A stretch of 64,000 nucleotides of DNA from Owenia fusiformis (Eukaryota; Annelida; Polychaeta; Sabellida; Oweniidae). This document shows, one piece after another, positions 13,501-23,600 of the stretch. The DNA is taken from NCBI GenBank assembly GCA_903813345.2, contig CAIIXF020000008.1, positions 28,148,005 to 28,212,004 of the forward strand, read 5' to 3'. Both the position numbers and the translations under genes were made by a program. Under the pieces are notes generated by a model, which saw only the letters and a program-made list of their open reading frames with translations, did no database searches and was not told the origin of the DNA. The stretch's first letter is position 1; the number at the start of each line of letters is the position of its first letter.

Positions 13501-14442
13501 TTTTGTGCAATAAGCCTGTGCCGTCTTGTAATTTGAAGAATTTCAGCCAATAATCTTATTGAAAATAACATGGAAGAGAAACATCCAAATATAAGAGGCC
13601 ACACACTTTATAAGCCAAACTAGAAGCAATTCAAGATATACAAATGTCATTCATGTACATTATGAATAAACTTTTCCATATATTATTGCACAATGGTCTC
13701 CCAATTTCTTATTTTTGCCATTCTACTGACAAAATGAAGCATTGAAATGGACTCTAACAGCACAGACCGTCCAACTGACAGTCCCACAATTTGCATATTT
13801 TCACCCATTTGCTGAAGAAATTGAAGTCATGCCAGCTTTTTTTGTGGACTTTTCACGTGAATCCCGTATATGTCAAACATTTGGTTCCAAATTTTTCTAT
13901 CCAGGTGTCCACAATTTGAAGGAAGGTGTTCAACATTTGTAAGTCACACATGTTAGGTGTTCCCAAGTTGACAGGCCTGACAACAGTTCGCATCACTTGA
14001 GTATGACATGCTTGCCTATAGCCAGCTTTTACCAAGAGGGATAGCTTTTGACGAGGGGGGAGTTTTTTGACAGTTTGGGCTAGAAATATTCGAAAAGTGC
14101 TCAAAATGGTGAAAACTGCAGGATTTTGAAAGAATTTCCAAACAGGGGAGGAGCTTCCACTGTCTCAGCTCACCTTGGCTACGGGTCTGACATGTTTAGG
14201 CCTTTTATGAATAAACTGACTCCAAAATCAAGAAGAAAATAAAGATTTTCCGAAGATTTTATTATGTCCGATTCTTATTGAGTATATTTATTGTGTCTAG
14301 AGATCAAGAGGAGGAATCTGGCGGAGGTCCGTGTTTTCGTGAGCATATAGAGATCATTGAAAAATGAACTACATATACATACCTGCTGTAAAAGGTCAGG
14401 ATTTTGAAGTTTCCAAGTGGAAAGATTAAATATTTGGTCCAT
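10402..14442 (-). CDS. Small three-exon gene, unidentified 103-aa protein
   Basis: Coding exons on minus: 14383-14442 (20 codons, ATG in the context AACAAAATGG), 11648-11776 (43 codons) and 10402-10524 (40 codons plus TAA). Donors are GTATGT and GTCAGT; acceptors are TTTACATTTCAG and TATTTTTTCAG. All junctions are phase 0 and the joined frame is open throughout. The protein starts MDQIFNLSTWKLQNPDLLQQ and ends KQVAIFAQKVDKL; it looks all-helical, with no signal peptide or membrane segment. The spacing of Leu residues and the LKTITGIRVAAEL stretch weakly recall the TFIIS N-terminal (LW) helical fold, but key Trp residues of that fold are absent, so no function is assigned. It is divergent to MOK, 3.1 kb away. 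The splice structure is strong; the identity is unknown. Confidence 0.75.
11190..11580. repeat. Degenerate minisatellite (GGGTGCAA units) in an intron
   Basis: Repeated phrases GGGTGCAATGCAATTTTCAA and GGGTGCAAAAGAATTTTC alternate about every 30 bp and decay toward the right. The array lies in the second intron of the 103-aa gene. Confidence 0.75.
11648..11776 (-). CDS. Exon 2 of the 103-aa gene
   Basis: 43 codons, from LALLAYLDKP to STIEAYQ, between a TTTACATTTCAG acceptor and a GTCAGT donor, phase 0 at both ends. Confidence 0.8.
11872..12060. mobile_element. Fragment of the CAGGGTGGTCA transposon family
   Basis: It begins TA-CAGGGTGGTCAAAAAA and shares phrases with the full element at 49.67 kb (CTCCCTGATAT, ACATCATTCAATNTCCTACC). 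No right terminal repeat is found, so it is truncated. It sits in the first intron of the 103-aa gene. Confidence 0.55.
12407..12533. mobile_element. Short foldback element with GTTCCG-rich core
   Basis: The ends AGAGGTGTCACGGA and TCCGTGACATCTCT are inverted copies with one mismatch. The interior is built of GTTCCG/CGGAAC words. No coding potential. Confidence 0.6.
13376..13754. mobile_element. Long inverted-repeat (foldback) element
   Basis: Left arm 13376-13486 and right arm 13636-13754 are nearly exact reverse complements over about 110 bp (outer ends GAGTCCATTTCA and TGAAATGGACTC), separated by about 150 bp. The open frames across it are by-products of the repeat. Confidence 0.8.
14013..14189. 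repeat. Dispersed palindromic repeat, GCCCGTAGCC family, copy A
   Basis: It starts TGCCTATAGCCAGC and ends GGCTACGGGTCTG, with a middle containing GTCAAAAA/AAGTGCTCAAAATGGTGAAAACTGC phrases. Similar copies occur at about 20.7, 34.7 and 59.3 kb. Confidence 0.6.
14383..14442 (-). CDS. Exon 1 of the 103-aa gene
   Basis: It runs from the start ATG to the GTATGT donor and encodes 20 residues ending in DLLQQ. It is too short to stand out as an ORF; it was found from phase fit to the next exon. Confidence 0.65.
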
Positions 14443-15099
14443 TTTGTTTCTGTTTTACGGAGTGAATATTTATTCTGACACGCCAAATATTATTTTTGCG
14501 ATGCCTGGTATTACTCCACCATTGATTTTGATTCACATTTCACGACTGCTAGCGCCCCTGTTAGCTTATCAATCCAGGCCCGTTTTCCGTGAGACTTGGT
14601 CAGACTGCCACTAGGATGATATGAATTAATCTGTTACCAGTAATGTTTTATTTCTTCATAGACGGGTAAAACTCGGGTAAAACGCCATCAGCTATCGAAA
14701 TAGTATGAAATGACCAAGGGTGCGTGACGCATGATATCATATTCAGAGAATTCATTAACAAGAGTTTGACATGATGTCCCAATAAAACCGGAACCACATA
14801 CAATCATAAAGATGTTTGTCATCATCTTGGCCTGCAAAAGCTCCTGTACCGGCCGTATCAGCTTTTTAAAAGAAACAAACGCTTTTTTCAGTCACTAATT
14901 GATTAATGGCATTAAAGTCAAGACAGATGTCAAAAGAAATATCAAGAAAACAGCCCTATTATTTAAACTTTTCGCCTTTTTCAAAATGGATACCTTATCC
15001 ATAGTAGTGTATAATTAGTATTCACTTTTTGGAGTCATAGCAAAGAATAACAATGCATTAACATTACAAAATGCCACCACTTAGTTGCTCACAATACCT

Positions 15100-15420
15100 T
15101 TAGCTGATCTTGAAAAAATAGGCAATTTGAAGTTGAAAATGCCCTTTTTATCTTGAGAAGGTCATTGAATTGAAGGTAAAATGTCATATCTAAAGTCAGA
15201 TTTGAACTTCCGAGAATTTGTTGATGATTTTGAAAAAGAGGTCAATTTAAAGCAAGTTGTAAAAAGTTCCTTTTTAAATTTTCTTACCTTTAGAATGTCA
15301 TGGAAGGTCAAAGATCAATTCTAAAGTCAGATTTGAACTTCTGAGAAATTTTGAAAAAATGTCAATTTGAAGCAGGGGTGAGAGAATACCTTTTTGATTT
15401 TTTTACCATACCTAAAGTAC
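15100..15420 (-). repeat. Decayed, inverted copy of the AAGGTCA-type tandem repeat
   Basis: Phrases such as GTCAGATTTGAACTTC, GAGAATTT, GATGATTTTGAAAAA and GTCAATTTGAAGCA are reverse complements of the units at 47.1-48.2 kb. Confidence 0.6.
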
Positions 15421-15899
15421 CTGATTTTGATGTCCATTATTTTATGTCCATTTGGTGGTCTTGTCGGTCTATGATGCCCTCATTGGAGAAATAAGGATTA
15501 TTGATAACTAGTATTGGTTGAAGTAGTGCAACTCATGATTTTAAGGTAAGTTTATATTTGCATTTTTAATGGTTTAAATTGAACGTTTAATACGAAGGAA
15601 ATATTTTAATCTAATTCATATGAATGAAATGTATTGATATGTCAGAGTTAACATTTTTGTGTAACCAAGGTTATTATTTTGTTGCATTTGTTACACCGAG
15701 ACACTAAAAGTATATCCCCCGGTGTCACCGTAAGGGTTGGTTGGTAAAATGTTACCGAATGGGTATTTGTGTATGGCTTCTTTTGTCTAAACAAATGTTG
15801 TTGCACTCTATGCATTTTACAGGAATCCAAGGTTGTGGGTTTTCGGGATGCGTTTGTTTAGGGTTTGACATCTTGTACGACCCTCTCCGTCCAAATCTT

Positions 15900-16043
15900 C
15901 TAGCGGGTTTTGTTTTCAGCTTTGCTGGTGCGTTCATTTCGAGTCGTGTCCATTGGGGTTCCCAGCCCCATGCTTTCCACTTTTTGTGTCAGATTATTGA
16001 TCATCTCTTCAATTACTTTTTCCTTTGGTGGGGCTTCCATCAT
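15900..16043 (-). pseudogene. Broken coding fragment, possibly retroelement-derived
   Basis: A 47-codon minus frame starting MMEAPPKEKVIEEMINN has coding-like composition and follows a good TTTATATTTTACAG acceptor, but an in-frame TGA separates acceptor and ATG. At its TAG stop, the coding look continues in another frame (KPARRFGRRGSYK, then IPVKCIECNNICL). This pattern fits a decayed gene, perhaps gag-like; I cannot name the family. Confidence 0.3.
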
Positions 16044-16319
16044 TTCTCATATTTCTTGGAACTGTAAAATATAAATATGTGATGTCCATTTTGTTAAGTT
16101 CTTAAAACGTATGTTGCATAAAACACTTTCGAGATCCGACCTAACGACGTCAGAGGAGAAACGCCAATTATCCGTTTTATATTCAGAAGGTGGAAAGGGG
16201 AGACGTTCAATGTTGTAGGGAGTTTTATTTCGTCCTCTGTGTTGTTCAATCTAATACACATTGAATCCCAATCGATAAGAACGTGATGCCAAATGTCACC
16301 ACCACCTGTCATTTGTCAC

Positions 16320-16390
16320 AGGTACCGAACTCCGAACACCAACCGCCGAGCGCCGTCACAAAAAAAGTCGGTCAGAGTTGTGGGGGTCGA
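16320..16390 (-). repeat. End fragment of the GGCGGTTGGTGGTTGG repeat
   Basis: CCGAACACCAACCGCCGAGC with a following run of A is the reverse complement of the head of the repeat at 47.1 kb. Another fragment lies at about 9478-9500. Confidence 0.6.
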
Positions 16391-17565
16391 CATAAAAACC
16401 ATTAATCCATATTAAAGATCCATTTCTACCTTCTGTTTTATATCGCATGAACGTTTGTGCGTACTTTGCGTACGCACTTTGTGACAACTATCCATGAATC
16501 TGACATCGTGTGAGTCTGCAATCATATCATAGCTTTTAGGCTAATATAAAGATGGCAGCAGGAGTATGATTTCATTGTAATGAGAAGTTGTAAAATTGGG
16601 AGTCAGTCGTGTTTCAGCCAAATAAGCACTCAAGGGATGCAGTTAGGCTATTTCTTCACAAACATTTTCTTAAAGCATCAAGTTCACGTGGGGGGGGGGT
16701 AGACTGGTTTTCTTGATTTTGAGGTTAACACTGAGAAACCAAACGGTACTGTGGACACTATAAACTATGGGGATATGTTGTGCCCCGCCCAACCCCCCCC
16801 CCCTCCCCGGGCAAAGGGACCCCATCCGATTGCATGTGAGAAGACATTTAATTTTGGCACACATCAAATACGCAAATCTATGGAATTCCTCTTTTTGCAC
16901 GTATGCCCCAGTGCTCCTAAAAATTATCTCACCCAGCCCCCGGGACCCAGCCCCTCCCACCCAGTCAGTGCTATCTGAAGAAGATCATGAAGTCTGATAG
17001 CGACTTGACCGTGATCCCGGGGCCGTGATCTTTAGCTCAGGCACCAAAAGATCAATATAAATATACAAGTTGATGTCAAGAGGAAATATTATGAGATTCA
17101 ACTACCCAAACAATCATATAATGTAAGGATAAAAAGATTAGTGAAAGTAATGTTGTCGGTTGCCAGGTGAACTATTGTCAAAAGTTGAGACTTTTGTAAG
17201 AATAAACAAACCGAACGACGCATAATAGCACCTGCATATTACACCGCGTAAGAAGTTATCTCGCAGACTCTGTTAAATATCATTTTCAGAGAATTATGTG
17301 TGATTTGAAAGAGAATTGCCATAAAAATGTGATAAATATTGAAATATATTCTTATAATTAATACATTCTCATTTTCAAAATCAATACGAGAGCAAATAAA
17401 ACAGGAAAATAGTGCGTAGGAATATAATAACAGTAAAGTAGTTCGGATTACATGTGTATTCGTGAAAAAGTTCGGGAACCTCGTATCTCAAGTTATTAAC
17501 GTATTTTTTACCATTCTTGATGCCAAAATGTGACATCATTAGGGTCATGATATACGGATAATACC

Positions 17566-17586
17566 ATGGAACAACAACAACAATGA
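17566..17586 (+). promoter_or_regulatory. Possible upstream ORF overlapping the MOK start
   Basis: ATG in a good context (ACCATGG) opens a six-codon frame, M-E-Q-Q-Q-Q, whose TGA overlaps the first candidate MOK ATG as ATGA. If the transcript starts upstream of it, MOK translation would depend on leaky scanning or reinitiation. This is inference from sequence only. Confidence 0.35.
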
Positions 17587-17601
17587 ATGTTGTCATGCAG
17601 A
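17583..17601 (+). CDS. MOK: MOK exon 1 (start codon)
   Basis: ATG at 17583 and in-frame ATG at 17595, then a consensus donor GTAAGTATT. It ends in phase 1, exactly what exon 2 needs. From 17595 the protein begins M-Q-K-Y, the same length before the conserved Tyr as human MOK (M-K-N-Y). Confidence 0.65.
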
Positions 17602-20600
17602 GTAAGTATTCTCGTTTGTTTATAAAATTCGTCTGCTCAATTTTCTTGACATTGATTTTCTCTGTCTTTCCAGTCCAAAATCAAAGATTGTTCAGATTGT
17701 ATTTATGATTTTGAAAACTGAGGGAGGATATTGTATCTGTCAGATCAGTCAGCATTTGAAAGAGGTTAAACCCAAGACCGATAAGACTGATTTCTATAGT
17801 CAAGAGATGATTCAGGATCATTTTTAGGTCTCAGTTCTAAATACAGTCCGAATCCATATTATAGAACTATAGGCAGTCTGACCTTATAGGACCACTAAGT
17901 CTTTGAAGGAGGTAGAGCTTGAAGGCCTATGTCAATGACTAGCTTCTCCATCTCTTCCCCCCCCCTCCTCAGGTGCCCATGAGTAAAATGTGTTGACTGG
18001 ACTAATTGATTTCTTTAGTTTTAGGATAGATACACACAAGACTGAAGAAGAAAATTTGTAAGTCAATAGGACAAGCCATGAATGTTCAAGATAAAAGCCT
18101 TAATCATTTAATGTTTATTTTTAGAATACCGTGTCCTTGGGAAAAAGGGCGAGGGCACATTCTCAGAGGTGCTCAAATGCCAGAGCATCAAAGATGGGAC
18201 TTACTACGCATGTAAGAAAATGAAACAACATTACGACAGGTAAGTGTCACTTTAATGAAACAACATTACGACAGGTAAGTGTCACTTTAATTTCATTGAA
18301 ATTCTAGTTAAAACACTTGCAGAAACAACATTACGACAGGTAAGTGTCACTTTAATTTCATTGAAATTCTAGTTAAAACACTTGCAGAAACAACATTACG
18401 ACAGGTAAGTGTCACTTTAATTTCATTGAAATTCTAGTTAAAACACTTGCAGAAACAACATTATGACAGGTAAGTGTCACTTTAATTTCATTGAAATTCT
18501 AGTTAAAACACTTGCAGAAACAACATTACGACAGGTAAGTGTCACTTTAATTTCATTGAAATTCTAGTTAAAACACTTGCAGAAACAACACTACGACAGG
18601 TAAGTGTGACTTTAATTTCATTGAAATTCTAGTTAAAACACTTGCAGAAACAACATTACGACAGGTAAGTGTCACTTTAATTTCATTAAAATTCTAGTTA
18701 AAACACTTGCAGAAACAACATTACGACAGGTAAGTGTCACTTTAATTTCATTGAAACTCTAGTCAAGTAAAACACTTGCAGAAACTATTGTTTCACAAGA
18801 AGTTGTTATCAGAGACGTATGGCATGTTATGTTACTTGTTTTTTTCTTTCTCAATATCATGTTCAATTTTAATTCAGAGTCATTTCCTTGAAAAATATGG
18901 CAACTGTTTTTAATATTTTAATATGATATTGGGATTCGGAGGATGAGAATATCGTTTATACTGTATTCATTATTTTTATGGAATTTAATAATTTTCGATT
19001 TATTATAAAACATCTATATTAGTAATTTTCATAATATAGCCCTCCTGTATCAAAAAACAATAAACATTACCAGATCACATGTATTTAAACTGTGTCAAAT
19101 TCTCACCTTAGAAATAAAATAATTTGAATATTTTGATGAATGTAGGTTGCTATTATCAAATAAGCACCTGATTCTGGAACATGATCCAACAATCAAATAA
19201 ACCTTTTTATTTTTTATGACTAAATATACTTCAAGTATATACTTTTCAATGAATATCGACCCATGGCCACTTTAAATGCAAACAAACCTAGGATCTTTTT
19301 TTTAGAAAACTAGTACTTTTTGTTTAGATTATGTCGTGTACTCATGCAGAGGTAAAATATAAAAAATAGAGAATTCTACCAATATTCTGTGTGCAATACC
19401 TTTCTCCGATTCACGATCCATGATTATTCCAAAGTCTCCCTAAAGTGACATCCATCTCTGAGGTCCAGCCCCTCTAAATAATTCATAAGACCAAAATGCT
19501 CCTTTAGTGTGCTGCCCCAAATGTTGTACAAATAGCAAGAAAATCCTTAAAATGTTGCATGTAGAATTTTCTGACATCGAAAAATATTTATGGTCCAATT
19601 TCGTCCTCACCAATTAAAATTTATCATTTTTTATTTCAGCATCGAGCAAGTGAATAACTTGCGAGAGATACAGGCCATGAGGCGTCTAAGTCCACATACA
19701 AATATCCTGGAGCTGAATGAAGTTGTCTTGTAAGTTTTAAAATAACTATTTGTTAATTGAGTTCCCCTTTTTCATATGTACATGAGATAATTAAGAGAGA
19801 TATTCAAATATTCTCAAACACTAAGGGGTTGCGACTATGTTTTGTTCAGCAATTTCTCACAAGAGTCATTTTTTCCAAGTGTCACAGATGTACCTACTGA
19901 ACTTTGCTTTTCAGGTGTTTTGTGATAGGTTTTCTCTGAGGTTTCAAAACGTTCTACTATACTTTTCATACCACTTATACTGTCGTTTAAGCTATCACTT
20001 TCTGAATCCTTTGTCAGGGTGCTTGTTGGGGTGCTTTTCTTTTCAGAGTACTTTAATTTTTTTGATTTGTTGCGCCACCTCGAAAATGTAGTTTGCTCAT
20101 CGTATTTTGTACATGTGAAACATGTTGAACTGCAGGCCTTCCACTGTACATTGACACTTTGTACAAGATTTAAGAAATCATTAGAGAATCTATAGTCCTT
20201 TCTTTGAAGATTTCTAGAACATCTCTCACAAACATTCTTGGGATGAATGCACTGATCGTCATATCTTGTATTCAGTTCTGCTTTAATAAATATCTCGCTC
20301 TCAAATGACTTACAAGTTCTTATAGAAAATCCCTTTCTTTTTCTCTTTTCTGTTTGAACTTTAAGTCCACATAGTCTACATAAAGTATTTAGTGCCAAAG
20401 AATGTTTCTCTGAAGCCATTTTCAATGTTCAAACACTTGTTTCAAGGAGAATCATATGTACTAAGACAGGCAATGAAAAATCCCATGGAACATGAAATGC
20501 AAATCAGATTTTGAGGGTTGAATTACAGACATTGCTAGATTAACCCATTAGCCCCAGTGATTAAATGAAGTCTTAACATGAAAACTTGAAAAATTTATTG

Positions 20601-23600
20601 AAATCCATAGGGGTGGACATAGTCTACACCAGATACAGGAAACCATATGTCATACAGTATATCTTAAAGTGATTTGTGAGGAACACATGCTTTATTCACA
20701 GTGGTACATTTTGTGTTTCCAGGTTCATAGCCAGGTTCTCCCCCCCCCCTAACCAAAAACTTTCCAAATCAGGGCAGTTTTTAAGCACTTTTTAAGTGAG
20801 TTTGGTCATTTTTGGCCAAAATTGTCAAAAGTGAACCCCCTGGAAATTTTTGAAAAGTGAACCCCCCCCCCCCTTGGCAAAACCTGACTACGGGCCTGCC
20901 CTCCCATGCTTCTTGAACACCACACTCTTATAAATTTAGAGTCTGACAATGTGATATTTTCTTTACAGTGACAAGAAATCAGGAGTATTGGCCCTGTTAT
21001 GTGAACTTATGGATATGAATATATATGAGCTTATACGAGGTAAGTACCTGAAATTGGTATGCGATTCATGCTTTCTTCACTCTTTTTTCACGAAATGGGT
21101 CATTGACTTCAGGCTTGATTACTTCCTAACTTCATCTGAATCTCATTTTTTTCTCATGCCATTGTGACATTTTTTGTTAGATATATGGGTCTGAAATAAC
21201 TCCCATTGTGACTATCCATATACTATGAGAAACCTTGAAAAACATTGATAAGAAAAAATAATTGTTATCCAATTCATAAATCAACTGCCTTTAAGAGAGA
21301 GTTCTATGGATAAACGACACTTTGACACATTAATATTCAATAAGTAACTGATACTTTAAGGAAGCATGGTTAGTATGTCTTGAAAGAGGGGAGAATTCTA
21401 TAAATAGAATAAGATTGAGACAGTCTTTGTTACAGGCTACCACAGATAATTATCATGTGTATATTAGAATTGATTGTTGAGCAAGCTTATTGTCAATTCC
21501 GAGTAAACAAGATGAAATACTGATACATCACTTTTCTCTCTAAAACTTGAAAGATATGCCTGATTTTGTGTCATTTCTGTACTAAAGATCGACTTGGTAT
21601 CTGTGAAGTTCTCATTCAACTCTTGCCACTCTATCAACAATTTTAATAACATCATCAGACATTTTAATAGAATTTAATATCAAAGGAAACACTTTATATA
21701 CAAAATGCAGCTTTGCAATAGAGCAGTTATAGCCACATTGAAAAGATAATCACTGTGTAATTTTTTAATGGTTTGTTTTTATACAATTCCAAATGGATTT
21801 TGACATAATGAGCCAATGCTCAACAAACAAAATTTCTACATGACACAAGTCACATCAACATTCATGTATTTTAAATTTTTAAATGTAAAACTAAATACAA
21901 TAGCTTAAAATAATATTTGTTAAAAGACTCGCTATTTTATGATTTTCTATATCAGTTTTGCTGAATGTTTTGCTGTCTCAACTTTCTAATTTATTCTATA
22001 CCAATTGTCAACTTTTATGTTCAGATAAACAAAATAACAGGCGACACATATATGATTACACCCCCCCCCCCTCAAAAAAAACTATAGAAATTATTTATAT
22101 TCTAAATTCATAAACTCAACCGTATCTGAATTACAAATATTCATTGTTGTCTCAGTGCATGGTAGTAATAAGTAGAAGACAGAAATTGCCATTAATCTTT
22201 TGTACTTCTCTCTGTATCTCTAAAGTGATAGCTCTAATGTACGACATAGGAAAAAAACGTACATATTGTATTTAATTAGATTTAACATAATTAGACTTAA
22301 TTTAATCAGTGCAAAGATTTCCACTATGGTCATAAGAAAGAGAGGGGGAGAGAAATAATGTTTTCATGAAAGGTAAATAGTATGATGTTCTTTTTTCCTA
22401 AGATGAAACTTATCCCGTAAAACTGAGACTTATCAATAATGAAGGAGGTAAAGGTATTGTCTGAAATGACAGATTTATGGTTATGTGCAATTATTTCTGT
22501 CCGAGCCTCTATTGAAATGGAATATTCTTGTTACTCATTTAGAGAAGCGATGATCTATGGATTAAATGAGAAACACTTCTGCAGAATTGTTAGGATGTGC
22601 TTTGTCTATATATAGGGTAGTAGCCTGTATACAAAATAATTGAGTGGTCTTGTATCTAATCATAATATACTACAGTCAGTAAAAAGTGAAATCAGAAAAA
22701 CCTGTCTTGGTGAACACCTCTCTCTCGTGAACACCAGTCTCTAGTGACCCCCCATCTTCCGCATATACTCTACTGACTTTTGTATAAATTACACTCTGTA
22801 GTGAACATCCAACATCGAACATTTTTTCTATGTAAAAAATGTTCAATATATACAGGTTTTACTACACTTTTATGACAGAAATGTATACCTTAATTCTCAT
22901 CCAGAATTTTATAATCATACGATTTATCCCAAAACTTAAGCCATATTAACCTCTTCTTTCATGTTCAGAGCTTTTTTATAAAACATAATGAAGTTGGCAA
23001 CTACTAACAGCTATTTGTATATTATTATTCAAGAAGAAAATCTGGCTTTTTATGTCACCCTCCCCCCCCTAATATACATAGTCTCGCAACCAGTCCCTCA
23101 TATTTGTTCATTCATCACCAGTGGAGATCAGAGAATAGAATACCATAAGAAATGTATTCTGTATTCTGTTGTTTTATAATGGAAAATAGAGTTGAAAAGA
23201 GTGGAATCAGCAAGGAATAGAATAAACAGGCATGTAGTCAACACTTCGAATTGTATAGAAATGCAAGAAAATCAGAAACCTCCTTCAAATTTTCGAGAGA
23301 AAAAGATGCATGACAAGGGAAAATTCTAGATACGTGCATGCTTTTAATGAATGTGACAGACATTCCAAAACTGTTGTTATTTAAAAAATTAAACCTCAAA
23401 CAATTTTACCAAACAATAAAATTGTGAACAAATACTAAAATTGCTGAACCTTTTGTATTGGGAAAGATAAAAAGATCCTTTAGAAAATGAAATGTGTATA
23501 ATATTACTTCTTTCAATTCAAACCATTTAAAGTTCATAGAAGGGAACTTCAATATTATGGATAAAGTTGAAGTTAGTACCTTTAGTTTAAGAAAAAAGGT

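Larger units (their letters stand above)
14443..17582. other. Space between two divergent genes
   Basis: It lies between the start of the 103-aa gene (minus) and MOK (plus), so it should hold both promoters. It also holds decayed repeat copies (15.1-15.4 and 16.3 kb), a broken coding fragment at 15.9-16.0 kb and C/G runs at 16.69-16.95 kb. I could not place a TATA box or other core element with confidence. Confidence 0.45.

Noticed and set aside
19835-20419. ZAD-type zinc finger domain as identity of the intronic ORF
   Set aside because: The IHP-x3-C-x2-C and W-x6-C-x2-C spacing fits RAG1's N-terminal region better.
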